DNA of 64,000 nucleotides from Ochrobactrum sp. BTU1 (GCA_018798825.1 CP076354.1:1736001-1800000); one strand, 5' to 3'; shown: positions 54,635-63,899, counted from the stretch's first letter. Translations and numbers: made by a program. The notes: generated from the letters alone by a model not told the origin.

Positions 54635-55354
54635 ATGCGCCATAAGGGCTTGCTGGATTTTGGTAGAAACGGCCTGTTTTATCGGTTGTTTCTAGTGAGC
54701 GCGATCTGCGCGATCCTGAGCAGCGTATTGAGCCAGAATGGGGAGATTCCGTTCTGGCGCTGGGTTCATTATCTAACCAAACCAACCGCGACATTGCTTC
54801 TGCTTTTCGCAATTCTGAACGCCCCCCGTCTCAACTCCAAAACATACGGATTTGCAATCGCGCTTGGGCTTGCATTTGCTGCCGCTGGCGACTTTTTCCT
54901 GATGCTTCCCGGTGAATATTTTCTCACTGGTCTGATTTGCTTTCTCATAACTCATTGCATTTACATCTATGCACTGTGCCGAAAGACGCGCTTTGCAGAA
55001 AGCAAACTCGCCTTCCTGATCTTTGCACTGCTCGCAATTGCGATCATTGTGGGCCTGTGGGGCAAATTGCCGTCAGCCATGAAAATCCCCGTTGCCATTT
55101 ATGCGTCAGCAATTGGCATCATGGCGGCCCAGGCCTTTAGCCGTGCGCTTTCGACAAGCCCCGACACCGCATTGCGCTATGCCGCATGGCTTGCCGCTGC
55201 GGGCGGCATTTTCTTCATGGTCAGTGATACGCTGCTCGCATTCAATCGTTTTCACACGCCTATTCCGCTCGCGGGCCTCTGGGTTCTCACCACCTATTAT
55301 GTGGCGCAGTTCCTTTTCGCGCGCTCAACAGAGAGTTTTGCCTATGAGCGCTGA
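54635..55354 (+). CDS. Lysoplasmalogenase family (YhhN/TMEM86-like) membrane protein
   Basis: A 239-residue protein with about eight helices and the YhhN landmarks YLTKPTATLLLL, AAAGDFFLMLP and FFMVSDTLLAFNRF, whose acidic residues are the presumed active site. The family cuts the vinyl-ether bond of lysoplasmalogens, giving a fatty aldehyde and glycerophospho-alcohol. The start at 54635 follows AGGGGGGAG. The stop is 11 bp inside the aldehyde dehydrogenase gene. Confidence 0.87.
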   Translation: MRHKGLLDFGRNGLFYRLFLVSAICAILSSVLSQNGEIPFWRWVHYLTKPTATLLLLFAILNAPRLNSKTYGFAIALGLAFAAAGDFFLMLPGEYFLTGLICFLITHCIYIYALCRKTRFAESKLAFLIFALLAIAIIVGLWGKLPSAMKIPVAIYASAIGIMAAQAFSRALSTSPDTALRYAAWLAAAGGIFFMVSDTLLAFNRFHTPIPLAGLWVLTTYYVAQFLFARSTESFAYER

Positions 55355-56765
55355 TCAGCCTGCTTCGCCAAAATACCAATTACAGGCGACATTAAAGCGT
55401 TTGCGACAAAGCTGGCTGGATGATCGGCCAGCCTATGAGCAACGCATCGATGATCTGCGGAATCTGCGTAGAGTTCTCCATGAGCGTCTTGAGGAGATGG
55501 CACACGCCATCAATGCCGACTTTGGCAACCGCTCGAAACATGAAACCTTGCTGGGCGAGGCCAGCGTTGTCTTCGCCGAAATCGATCACGCGCTGCATCA
55601 CCTGAAACGCTGGATGAAGCCACAACGCCGAACCGCAGGCTGGAAACTGTGGCCCGCAAAAGCCGAGCTTCGTTTTGTACCTCTTGGCGTGGTTGGTATT
55701 ATTTCTCCGTGGAATTACCCGGTCAATCTTGCGCTGGCGCCGCTGGTGGCAGCGGTCGCCGCTGGCAACCATGTCTTTCTGAAACCGTCCGAGCATACGC
55801 CACACACATCAGAATTTCTGCGCAAACTGATCGCCGACGTCTTTCCTGATGATCGGGCAACGGTGGTACTTGGCGATGCGCATCTTTCCGCTGAGTTTTC
55901 ATCGCTGCCTTTCGACCACCTGTTCTTCACCGGCTCGACTGCCGTTGGTCGCAAAATCATGAAAGCGGCAGCCGAAAACCTCACACCCGTAACTCTGGAG
56001 CTGGGTGGCAAATCGCCAGCCATTATCGGTGAAGGAGCCAGTCTCAAACGCGCGGCAAGCTCCATTGCTACAGGCAAATATTTCAACGCGGGTCAAACCT
56101 GCATCGCGCCGGACTATGTGCTGATCCATCAAAGCAAACGCGATGCCTTCGTAACCTTGCTGCGCGAAGAAACTCGCAAGCGATATGGCGAGGGATCAGC
56201 GCAAAGCGACCGCACGACGATCATCAATGATGCGCAATATGCGCGCCTGTCCTCGTTGTTGCACGATGCAGAGGATAACAGCGAAGCAATCGTTCCGCTG
56301 ATAGATGCGCCGACTTCACAAAGCCACCCACGGCTGATGACGCCCGCAGCAATTCTGGAGCCCGGTCCGACCAGCGCAATCATGCGCGAAGAGATTTTCG
56401 GCCCCCTGCTTCCGATTATAAGCTATCGCTCAATTGATGAGGCAATCGCTTATGTTCTCAATCATGAGCGGCCACTGGCGCTTTATTGCTTCAACGACAA
56501 CACAGCTGAAATCGAGACGGTGCTTTCTCAGGTCGTTGCAGGCGGCGTGTGCATCAATGACACGCTCTATCATTTTGCATGCGGAAATCTGCCGTTTGGT
56601 GGCGTTGGCCATAGCGGCATGGGGCATTACCACGGCAAAGATGGCTTCCTGACCTTCTCGAAAGCCATGCCAGTCCTGACCAAATATACGCCTGCAGCAA
56701 CGGACCTGATCAAGCCACCCTATACTGGACTTGTTGACCAGATAATCCGTTTCATCACGCGATGA
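55344..56765 (+). CDS. Coniferyl/fatty aldehyde dehydrogenase-type ALDH
   Basis: A 473-residue NAD(P)-dependent aldehyde dehydrogenase of the coniferyl aldehyde/ALDH3 group. SPWNYPVNLALAPL binds cofactor, FTGSTAVGRKIM and LELGGKSP (with the catalytic Glu) follow, the nucleophile Cys lies in NAGQTCIAPDY, and EEIFGPLLP closes the set. Size and absence of a long N-terminus fit ALDH3. It overlaps the lysoplasmalogenase gene by 11 bp, so aldehydes from lipids are a plausible substrate. Confidence 0.92.
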   Translation: MSADQPASPKYQLQATLKRLRQSWLDDRPAYEQRIDDLRNLRRVLHERLEEMAHAINADFGNRSKHETLLGEASVVFAEIDHALHHLKRWMKPQRRTAGWKLWPAKAELRFVPLGVVGIISPWNYPVNLALAPLVAAVAAGNHVFLKPSEHTPHTSEFLRKLIADVFPDDRATVVLGDAHLSAEFSSLPFDHLFFTGSTAVGRKIMKAAAENLTPVTLELGGKSPAIIGEGASLKRAASSIATGKYFNAGQTCIAPDYVLIHQSKRDAFVTLLREETRKRYGEGSAQSDRTTIINDAQYARLSSLLHDAEDNSEAIVPLIDAPTSQSHPRLMTPAAILEPGPTSAIMREEIFGPLLPIISYRSIDEAIAYVLNHERPLALYCFNDNTAEIETVLSQVVAGGVCINDTLYHFACGNLPFGGVGHSGMGHYHGKDGFLTFSKAMPVLTKYTPAATDLIKPPYTGLVDQIIRFITR

Positions 56766-56872
56766 GCTGAACTGAAAACAATCTTGTCAGCAATCTGTGA
56801 TCCAACACTACTGTTCAAACCGCAAAATGACCTATTTAAAAGGATATCCAAAACGGCACGAGGTAGCGGCGG

Positions 56873-57739
56873 GTGAAGAAAAAGAAAACACCGGGTCGAA
56901 TTTCTACAAAAATATTGACGGCTATCCGTAATCGGCCCGGCTTCCGACCACTGCATACCAATGTTGCAGACGGCGACATCGTGATCGCCTCCTACAATGT
57001 CCATAAATGCATTGGTGTGGACAAGATCTTCGATCCCCAGCGCACAGCCGACGTTATCAGCGAAATCGATGCCGATGTGATCGCTCTGCAGGAAGCAGAC
57101 AAGCGTTTCGGCGAGCGATCAGGCCTGCTGGACTTAGGGCTGCTTGAGCGCCGCCACGGCCTTGTTCCCGTACCGATCACATCGACCATGCCCAAAGGCC
57201 ATGGCTGGCACGGCAATGTTCTGCTGTTTCGCGAAGGTGTTGTGCGCAATGTGCGCCAGCTTGCTTTGCCAGGGGTAGAGCCGCGCGGCGCACTGGTTGC
57301 CGACCTGCAATTCGCATCCGGCCCTCTGCGCGTGATCGCAGCACATCTGGGGCTTTTGAAGCGCTCTCGCGAACAGCAAGCGGAAAGCATTCTTTCCGCA
57401 TTGCAGGAAGCCGACACCCTGCCGACGCTGCTGATCGGCGACCTCAATGAATGGCGTATCGGCAAACGATCCTCACTCGCATCGCTCATGCCGGTGTTCA
57501 ATCATGTATCAACTGCAGTACCCAGCTTTCCATCCCGCTTTCCGGTATTTGCGCTGGATCGCGTTCTTGGAACGCCGCATAATCTGGTAACGGCTGTAGA
57601 GGTTCACAACACACCGCTGGCGCGTATGGCTTCTGACCATCTTCCGATCAAGGCGCATCTTGATCTTAAAACCGCAGCGCAGGTCCTCGAAGAATTTAAT
57701 CCTTCACTGCTGACCAGCAACTCAAGTTCAGGCAGCTAA
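56873..57739 (+). CDS. Endonuclease/exonuclease/phosphatase (EEP) family protein
   Basis: A 288-residue metal-dependent phosphodiesterase-fold protein: SYNVHKCIG, IALQEAD (metal Glu), IAAHLGLLKRSR, LIGDLNEW and SDHLPIKAHLDL at the end, which covers the EEP signature. The start is a GTG with GAGG 8 nt upstream. The first 30 residues are basic. In many proteobacteria such a gene neighbours cardiolipin synthase, as here, suggesting a phospholipid link. Confidence 0.88.
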   Translation: MKKKKTPGRISTKILTAIRNRPGFRPLHTNVADGDIVIASYNVHKCIGVDKIFDPQRTADVISEIDADVIALQEADKRFGERSGLLDLGLLERRHGLVPVPITSTMPKGHGWHGNVLLFREGVVRNVRQLALPGVEPRGALVADLQFASGPLRVIAAHLGLLKRSREQQAESILSALQEADTLPTLLIGDLNEWRIGKRSSLASLMPVFNHVSTAVPSFPSRFPVFALDRVLGTPHNLVTAVEVHNTPLARMASDHLPIKAHLDLKTAAQVLEEFNPSLLTSNSSSGS

Positions 57740-57742
57740 AAA

Positions 57743-57758
57743 GCCTTAAAGATAAGGC
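57743..57758. terminator. Small hairpin at the convergent EEP/cls ends
   Basis: GCCTTA / TAAGGC with an AAGA loop, overlapping the last codons of the cls gene. Only 6 bp separate the two stop codons, so this is the only stem available. Confidence 0.35.
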
Positions 57759-59206
57759 GATCCGAGCCAGATGATACGGTCGATCAAGCGTTCGTAGAAC
57801 GGGCGGTTTTTGAGACGCGTCAGGTTCACTTCCCGGCTGCTGTCGATCACCTTGCCGATACGTTCTTCGACTTTCAGCGCAATCTCGCGATCCAGAATTT
57901 CGAGATCGACCTCGAAATTCAACCGCAGCGAACGGGCGTCAAGATTGGATGAGCCGACATAGGACCATGCACCGTCAATCGTCATCAGCTTGGAGTGATT
58001 GAACGCACCCCCTGCGCGCCAGATACGACAGCCACCTTTCAGCAACTGATCGAATTGCGCGCGCATGGCGCGATCCACCAGCTTGAGATTATTGACCCCC
58101 GGAACCACCACATCAACCGACACACCACGCCGGGCAGCAGTGACCAGCGCACTGATAAGTTCGCGGTCTGGCAGGAGATAAGGCGACATGATCAGGATGT
58201 GCTCCTGCGCAATCGAGAAGGCGCCCATCATCATGCGATGATTGGTTTCAATGTTCTTATCTGGCCCCGAGCCGACCACGCGGATAAGCTTGCCGGTTCC
58301 CGGCGGGTCTTTAGGTGCTGCAATGCTCCAAGCGTCACCGGTCAGCAATTCGCCTGTTGCAAAGCGCCAGTCTTCCGATGCGACATGGAAGAGATCAGCA
58401 ATCGCCGGACCTTCGACGCGGAAATGCGTATCTAACGCAACCGCATCGCCAGCGATAGCTTTTACAAAGCCTGCACGAATATTCATGCCGCCGGTAAAGG
58501 CCAGCTTGCCATCGACGATCAGGATTTTACGGTGGGTGCGCAGGTTTGCATAAGGCAGACGCAGGCCCATAATGATATTGCCGTTGAACACATCAACAGC
58601 CACACCATTTTCCTTCAGCAGATTAACGATGCTGGGAATGGAATAGCGCGCGCCGACAGCATCCACCAATACACGAACCTCGACACCACGCTTGACGGCA
58701 TCACCCAGCGCATCGGCAAATTGCTGGCCGATTGCATCACGGTCAAAAATATAGGTTTCAAGCATGATGCTGCGTTCAGCTTTGCCAATAGCATCCAGCA
58801 TTGCTGCATAGGCTTCATCACCGGTTTCCAGCATTTCTATGCTGTTGCCGCTGGTAAAATCATAAAGGCTGACAGTGTCGCCAAGAATTTTCATCGCCCC
58901 GAACTGACGTCCGAAGGCCGCGCGCACGAGATCATTGGTCGTGTCGAAATGCGATAAATGATAGAGCGCAATATTGCCCATATTATCGCGCTGATGCCCG
59001 AGGGTGCTGCGCCGGATACGGTTCACACCTGCCAGCGCATAGACAACCGCACCGACGATTGGCGAAAGCACAATCACACCAACCCAGCCGAGCGCGGTCC
59101 GCACCTCATCCTTGGTCATTGTCGCGTGGATAGCTGCAATCGCTCCCAGAACGATCGACAGAACAGCCAGGATATGCGGCCAATAGTGCGAAACCAGATC
59201 AAACAT
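57746..59206 (-). CDS. cls: Cardiolipin synthase (phospholipase D superfamily)
   Basis: A 486-residue Cls with two N-terminal helices (8-27 and 40-60) and two HKD motifs: LRTHRKILIVDGKLAFTGG and FNHSKLMTIDGAWSYVGSSN. It joins two phosphatidylglycerols to cardiolipin at the inner membrane. The start is the ATG at 59206 (FDLVSHYW). It is convergent with the EEP gene. Confidence 0.93.
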   Translation of the reverse strand: MFDLVSHYWPHILAVLSIVLGAIAAIHATMTKDEVRTALGWVGVIVLSPIVGAVVYALAGVNRIRRSTLGHQRDNMGNIALYHLSHFDTTNDLVRAAFGRQFGAMKILGDTVSLYDFTSGNSIEMLETGDEAYAAMLDAIGKAERSIMLETYIFDRDAIGQQFADALGDAVKRGVEVRVLVDAVGARYSIPSIVNLLKENGVAVDVFNGNIIMGLRLPYANLRTHRKILIVDGKLAFTGGMNIRAGFVKAIAGDAVALDTHFRVEGPAIADLFHVASEDWRFATGELLTGDAWSIAAPKDPPGTGKLIRVVGSGPDKNIETNHRMMMGAFSIAQEHILIMSPYLLPDRELISALVTAARRGVSVDVVVPGVNNLKLVDRAMRAQFDQLLKGGCRIWRAGGAFNHSKLMTIDGAWSYVGSSNLDARSLRLNFEVDLEILDREIALKVEERIGKVIDSSREVNLTRLKNRPFYERLIDRIIWLGSPYL

Positions 59207-59373
59207 CAAACTGACTTTAAGCCAAAAAAAGTTTTTACTGCAAAGACATACCGTGTTCTGGCTCTTACACCAACAGGAGATTTTTGGGCGAGTTCAAGCC
59301 TCGGATCCATCTCTGGCCAAATCTTCAGTTTGGCTTATATTGCTGATCGGGAATGAAAATTGAGGGACATCTT

Positions 59374-59934
59374 ATGGCAACAGCACAGAATGACTTTAAT
59401 CGTCCTACCCTTCCAACCGAGGTCTCATCAAAATGGGGCTGGTTCGTCGCTCTCGGCGTCGCGCTGCTGATCCTCGGCGGTATTGCTTTCGGCAATCTGG
59501 TTCTCGCGACGGTCGTTTCCGTCTACTATGTCGGCATCATGATGCTGGTCGCAGGGATCATCGAAATCATTCATGCCTTCGGCGTGAAGACCTGGGGCAG
59601 CTTCTTCTTCTGGCTGCTGAGTGGCTTGCTCTATGCAGCCGCAGGCATTGTAGCCTTCGTCAATCCAATTCTCGCCGCCGGGGTGCTGACCTTCCTGCTT
59701 GCAGCCGCTCTTCTGGGTTCCGGCTTCTTCCGTATCTGGATGGGCTTCAAGTCAAAGCCAGCAGCAGGCTGGGGCTGGATTGTTGCAGCGGGTGTTATCA
59801 CCGCTCTCGCAGGTCTCGTCATTGCAATGCAGTGGCCGGTCAACAGCCTGTTCATTCTGGGCCTGTTTTTGGCAATCGATCTGATCTTCCAGGGTTGGTC
59901 GTTCATTGCATTCGGCCTCGGCATCAAGCGCTAG
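59374..59934 (+). CDS. HdeD-family (DUF308) membrane protein
   Basis: A 186-residue protein with six helices and the repeated DUF308 pattern (GVALLILGGIAFGN..., YVGIMMLVAGIIEIIHAF, ILGLFLAIDLIFQGWSFIAFGL). HdeD of E. coli helps acid resistance at high density; no gadE-like island is here, so this is only a family name. The start at 59374 follows GAGGGA. Confidence 0.9.
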   Translation: MATAQNDFNRPTLPTEVSSKWGWFVALGVALLILGGIAFGNLVLATVVSVYYVGIMMLVAGIIEIIHAFGVKTWGSFFFWLLSGLLYAAAGIVAFVNPILAAGVLTFLLAAALLGSGFFRIWMGFKSKPAAGWGWIVAAGVITALAGLVIAMQWPVNSLFILGLFLAIDLIFQGWSFIAFGLGIKR

Positions 59935-60094
59935 AATCCAAAACGGCAAATTTGCGAAGCGGCGTGCCTCACGCCGCTTTTTCATTTCAAACACCGGGCT
60001 TGTTGAGATTTTGGCCAATGACTGCTAGATGCAGCGCAACATCTTCGCAGCGCGCGTTTCGCGCAGCCATCACTTCGCCATTACGAGTTTCTTC

Positions 60095-61672
60095 ATGCCC
60101 GCTGATCATCCTGTTTCAAAGCGCCGTACCTTCGCGATCATCGCGCACCCGGATGCTGGTAAAACCACGCTGACCGAAAAGCTTCTGCTGTTCGGTGGCG
60201 CCATCCAGCTTGCCGGTGAAGTGAAGGCCAAGAAAGATCGCATCCAGACCCGTTCGGACTGGATGAACATCGAACGCGACCGCGGCATCTCGGTTGTCAC
60301 TTCCGTGATGACCTTTGAGTATAAGGACTGCATCTTCAACCTGCTCGATACACCGGGCCACGAAGACTTCGCAGACGATACCTATCGCACGCTGACCGCT
60401 GTGGATTCTGCCGTCATGGTCATCGACGCCGCAAAAGGTATCGAGCCACGGACGCTGAAGCTGTTTGAAGTCTGCCGTATGCGCGATATTCCAATCGTGA
60501 CCTTCGTCAACAAGATGGACCGCGAAGCACGCGATCCACTCGAAATTCTTGACGAGATCGAAGAAAAGCTGGCGCTTGATACAGCGCCGATCACCTGGCC
60601 TATCGGTTCGGGCAAAAGCTTTGCCGGCACTTATGATCTGCACAGCAACACTGTGCGCCAGAAGGATGCCGAAGAGCAGCCCACCAAGGTCAGCGGACCG
60701 GAAGAAGCAGCGAAGCTTCTGCCTGAAAACGAACGTGAAGCATGGATTGAAAGCGTCGAACTTGCGCGCGGCGTCTGCCGCCCGTTTGACCTCGCATCCT
60801 TCCGCGAAGGCCATATGACACCGGTTTATTTCGGTTCAGCACTGAAAAATTACGGTGTGCGCGATCTGATTGAAGCCTTCTGCGATTTCGGCCCAAGCCC
60901 ACGCGACCAGCAGGCAGATAGCCGCATGGTTGGCGCGACCGAAGACAAAATGACCGGTTTCGTGTTCAAGATTCAGGCCAATATGGACCCGAACCACCGC
61001 GACCGTATTGCCTTCCTGCGCGTCTGCTCCGGCAAGCTTTCACGCGGCATGAAGGCCAAGCTGGTACGTACCGGCAAGCCGATGAGCCTGTCTGCGCCAC
61101 AGTTCTTCTTTGCACGCTCCCGCCAGATCGCCGACGAAGCTTTCGCGGGCGATGTTGTCGGCATCCCGAACCATGGCACATTGCGCATCGGTGACACGCT
61201 GACCGAGGGTGAAGACATCCTGTTCCGTGGCGTGCCGAATTTCGCGCCGGAAATTCTGCGCCGCGTCCGTCTTGATGATGCGATGAAGGCGAAGAAGCTG
61301 CGTGAAGCGCTTCAGCAAATGGCAGAAGAAGGCGTCGTGCAGCTCTTCGTGCCGGATGATGGTTCACCGGCAATTGTCGGGGTGGTTGGCGCGCTGCAGA
61401 TCGACGTTCTGACCGAACGTCTCAAGATCGAATATTCTCTGCCTGTCGGCTTTGAAATGTCGCGCTTCTCGATTTGCCGCTGGATCACAGCGGATGAACC
61501 GGCGGAGCTCGACCGCTTCATTGCCTCGCATCGCGCTGATATCGCACACGATCTTGACAATGATCCGGTATTTCTCGCGCAGAATGGCTTCTCGCTCAAC
61601 TACGAAGCCGAGCGTTGGAAGGCGATCCGCTTTGCCACGATCAAGGACTATCAGGTCCGCGACAAGGCCTGA
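60095..61672 (+). CDS. prfC: Peptide chain release factor 3
   Basis: A 525-residue translational GTPase that frees RF1/RF2 from the ribosome. G domain: IIAHPDAGKTT, RGISVVTSVM, LDTPGHEDF and NKMD, then RF3-specific domains to the end (GALQIDVLTERL). The start at 60095 gives the standard N-terminus. The aph gene follows after 15 bp, most likely on the same transcript. Confidence 0.97.
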   Translation: MPADHPVSKRRTFAIIAHPDAGKTTLTEKLLLFGGAIQLAGEVKAKKDRIQTRSDWMNIERDRGISVVTSVMTFEYKDCIFNLLDTPGHEDFADDTYRTLTAVDSAVMVIDAAKGIEPRTLKLFEVCRMRDIPIVTFVNKMDREARDPLEILDEIEEKLALDTAPITWPIGSGKSFAGTYDLHSNTVRQKDAEEQPTKVSGPEEAAKLLPENEREAWIESVELARGVCRPFDLASFREGHMTPVYFGSALKNYGVRDLIEAFCDFGPSPRDQQADSRMVGATEDKMTGFVFKIQANMDPNHRDRIAFLRVCSGKLSRGMKAKLVRTGKPMSLSAPQFFFARSRQIADEAFAGDVVGIPNHGTLRIGDTLTEGEDILFRGVPNFAPEILRRVRLDDAMKAKKLREALQQMAEEGVVQLFVPDDGSPAIVGVVGALQIDVLTERLKIEYSLPVGFEMSRFSICRWITADEPAELDRFIASHRADIAHDLDNDPVFLAQNGFSLNYEAERWKAIRFATIKDYQVRDKA

Positions 61673-61687
61673 TATCGCGGAGAAACA

Positions 61688-62488
61688 ATGAACGACCCTG
61701 TTCTGGCTGCTCTCAACCTGCCCGATGCACTTGCGCATTCTCTGGCAGGCTATCGCAGTCAGCAGGATGGCATTGGCCGATCCACGGCCAATGTTCTTCT
61801 TCTGGAGCACCCGGAAAAAGCCCCGCTCGTTTTAAAGATTGAGCCCGCAAGCCCTGTCGGCGAGCTTGCCGATGAAGCGGCCCGGTTGACCTGGCTCAGT
61901 CAGCAAAACATAGCCTGCCCTGCTATCATGAGCTTTGTTCAGGAGCCTGATCAAAGCTATCTGCTCATGACACGGCTGGAAGGCCACGACCTCGCATCTG
62001 CTGCAGATTGTCTTGCACCCCAGCGCATCATCGAAATTCTCGCAGCAGCGCTGAAATCGTTGCATGATATTGATCCCAGATCATGCCCGTTTGATCATCG
62101 GGTCGATATTCGCATTGAAGACGCCCGCAAACGTGTTTTGGCAGGTGCGGTTGATGAAGATGATTTCGATGACGAACGTGCAGGACAAACGGCTGAAGAT
62201 CTGTTCGCAGAACTCTGCAGCCTTAAACCGGCAAGCGAAGATGTCGTCATCACCCACGGCGATGCTTGCCTACCCAATTTCATGGCCGCTAATGGCAATT
62301 TCACGGGCTTCATCGACTGTGGAAGACTGGGTCTTGCCGACCGTCATCAGGACTTGGCGCTGGCTTGCTGGAGTGTTGAATATAATCTCGGCAAAGAATG
62401 GGTAATGCCATTCCTCACTCTCTATAACGGGCCTGTAATAGAGGAAAAGAAGATCGCTTTTTATCGCCTCTTGGATGAATTCTTTTAA
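61688..62488 (+). CDS. Aminoglycoside 3'-phosphotransferase, APH(3')-II-like
   Basis: A 266-residue antibiotic kinase. ATP-binding Lys50 (VLKIEP), the catalytic loop THGDACLPN with Asp192, and metal site [15 protein letters not shown] with Asp210 are typical of APH(3') rather than of generic choline-kinase-like proteins; [11 protein letters not shown] matches the end of known APH(3')-II. It phosphorylates the 3'-hydroxyl of kanamycin/neomycin. No transposon or repeat of IS type surrounds it. It is 15 bp behind prfC. The stop TAA is at the edge of a palindrome. Confidence 0.88.
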   Translation: MNDPVLAALNLPDALAHSLAGYRSQQDGIGRSTANVLLLEHPEKAPLVLKIEPASPVGELADEAARLTWLSQQNIACPAIMSFVQEPDQSYLLMTRLEGHDLASAADCLAPQRIIEILAAALKSLHDIDPRSCPFDHRVDIRIEDARKRVLAGAVDEDDFDDERAGQTAEDLFAELCSLKPASEDVVITHGDACLPNFMAANGNFTGFIDCGRLGLADRHQDLALACWSVEYNLGKEWVMPFLTLYNGPVIEEKKIAFYRLLDEFF

Positions 62489-62535
62489 AGCGCATCCCGA
62501 AAGCCGTTTCACACTTTTCGGGATGCGCTTTAAAA
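62483..62535. repeat. AGCGCATCCC-family palindrome shared by two convergent stop codons
   Basis: Two perfect 20-bp arms (TTTTAAAGCGCATCCCGAAA, 62483-62502, and its complement, 62516-62535) with a 13-nt loop GCCGTTTCACACT. Both arms begin with TTTTAA, which gives the TAA stops of aph (62486-62488) and of the ECF41 sigma gene (62530-62532). It must act as a two-way terminator. Confidence 0.95.
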
Positions 62536-63408
62536 CATTCTCCGCAAATGGCTGAGCTTGTCAGGATTGCGGATGAGATAGACCCCCCGGATCAATCCAT
62601 CTTCGATCTCCACCGCAGCCACTTGCGGCAGGCCATCCGCCTCAAGGCTCATATGGCCGGGTAAGCCATCAAACAGCGCAAAATGATTGACGGCGGGCAC
62701 AAGCCCATCGGTCTTACGCGCAATACCGTCATAAAAGCGCATGATCTTTTCACGCCCATATATCGGGTTGAGCGCTGCATTGCGGATACCACCACCGTCG
62801 GAATACATCACAGCATCTTCAGCCAGCAGACCTTTCAGCGCCGTCATGTCACCACTGCGGGACGCCTGAAAGAAAGCCTCCGCAATCGTGCGTCCGCGAT
62901 CCTCAGGCATCGAAAACCGCGACTTCTCCTGTCGAACATGGCTGCGCGCGCGGCTCGCCAGCTGGCGGCAGGCCACAGCATCGCGATCAAGCACACGCCC
63001 GACCTCCTCAAAGCCCATATCGAACACGTCATGCAAAAGAAATGCCGCACGCTCCAGCGGCGACAGTCGGTCGAGCGCCAGCATCAATGTCAATGTGATA
63101 TCGTCGCTGCGGTCTTCTTCATCCTCGACAAGTGGCTCAGGCAGCCATGTTCCGGGATAGGTTTCGCGTCGTACGCGTGCAGATTTCAGATGATCGAGCG
63201 CAAGACGGCTGACCACACGCGTGAGCCAGCCCTGCGGCTCACGGATGGTTGCACGATCCGCAGCACTCCAGCGCAGCCATGCATCCTGCACAATGTCTTC
63301 GGCTTCGGCATGGGTGCCCACCATACGATAGGCAATGCGGGTGAGCCGAGGCCGCAAGGTCTCGAACACACCCGCATCATTGATATTTGGCTCAAGCGGC
63401 AGCTGCAT
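62530..63408 (-). CDS. ECF41-type RNA polymerase sigma factor with SnoaL-like C-terminus
   Basis: A 292-residue extracytoplasmic-function sigma factor. Region 2 is at about 22-85 (AEDIVQDAWLRW), region 4 at 105-160, then a SnoaL/NTF2-like C-terminal extension. It carries the three group hallmarks WLPEP (88-92), DGGG (204-207) and NPDKL (281-285), where the extension, not an anti-sigma factor, tunes activity. The start at 63408 overlaps the upstream CMD gene by 17 bp. That context (CMD + ECF41) is the classical one. Confidence 0.94.
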   Translation of the reverse strand: MQLPLEPNINDAGVFETLRPRLTRIAYRMVGTHAEAEDIVQDAWLRWSAADRATIREPQGWLTRVVSRLALDHLKSARVRRETYPGTWLPEPLVEDEEDRSDDITLTLMLALDRLSPLERAAFLLHDVFDMGFEEVGRVLDRDAVACRQLASRARSHVRQEKSRFSMPEDRGRTIAEAFFQASRSGDMTALKGLLAEDAVMYSDGGGIRNAALNPIYGREKIMRFYDGIARKTDGLVPAVNHFALFDGLPGHMSLEADGLPQVAAVEIEDGLIRGVYLIRNPDKLSHLRRMF

Positions 63409-63853
63409 CGGTTTTAACCGGATGAACGAGACGCAGGCCCACTGCAATCCGGTTCCATGCATTGATGGTGGTAATCAGCATGGTCAGATTGACGATCTCT
63501 TCGTCTGAGAAATGCGCTTTCAAAGCATCAAAATCCTTATCCGGTGCGCCCGTCTGTGCCAACAGGGTCAGCGCCTCGGTCCAGCCAAGTGCCGCCCGCT
63601 CCCGCGCAGTATAAAGCGGTGATTCACGCCATGCAGCAACCAGATAGAGGCGCTCTTCGGTTTCGCCAGCCTTCCGCGCATCAGCCGTATGCATATAGAT
63701 GCAATAGGCGCAGCCATTGATCTGCGAAGCGCGGATTTTCACCAGCTCATAGAGGCTATATTCAAGTCCGGATGCCGCAACGCGCTTTTCCAGCTCCACC
63801 ATTGCCTGCATGATCTGCGGTGCGAAAGTGTAAGGGGCAAGTCTTAGTTCCAT
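63392..63853 (-). CDS. Carboxymuconolactone decarboxylase-family (AhpD-like) protein
   Basis: A 153-residue CMD-family protein with the peroxidase-type motif CAYCIYMH: Cys48, Cys51 and His55. Such proteins commonly have AhpD-like thiol peroxidase or reductase activity; no substrate is known for those beside ECF41 factors. It is the first gene of the sigma operon, with AGGAGA before the ATG and an ECF41-type promoter 46 bp upstream. Confidence 0.93.
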   Translation of the reverse strand: MELRLAPYTFAPQIMQAMVELEKRVAASGLEYSLYELVKIRASQINGCAYCIYMHTADARKAGETEERLYLVAAWRESPLYTARERAALGWTEALTLLAQTGAPDKDFDALKAHFSDEEIVNLTMLITTINAWNRIAVGLRLVHPVKTDAAAA

Positions 63854-63899
63854 GATCTCTTCTCCTGGATGTTGACCCGTATGGGTCGTTCATCATCAA

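Noticed and set aside
59374..59934. HdeD as part of an acid-resistance island
   Set aside because: No hdeAB, gad or regulator genes nearby; only the family name is supported.
23108..62535. AGCGCATCCC repeats as a CRISPR array
   Set aside because: Copies are singly dispersed over the whole window with no regular spacing, are palindromic over 100 bp, and no cas genes are present.
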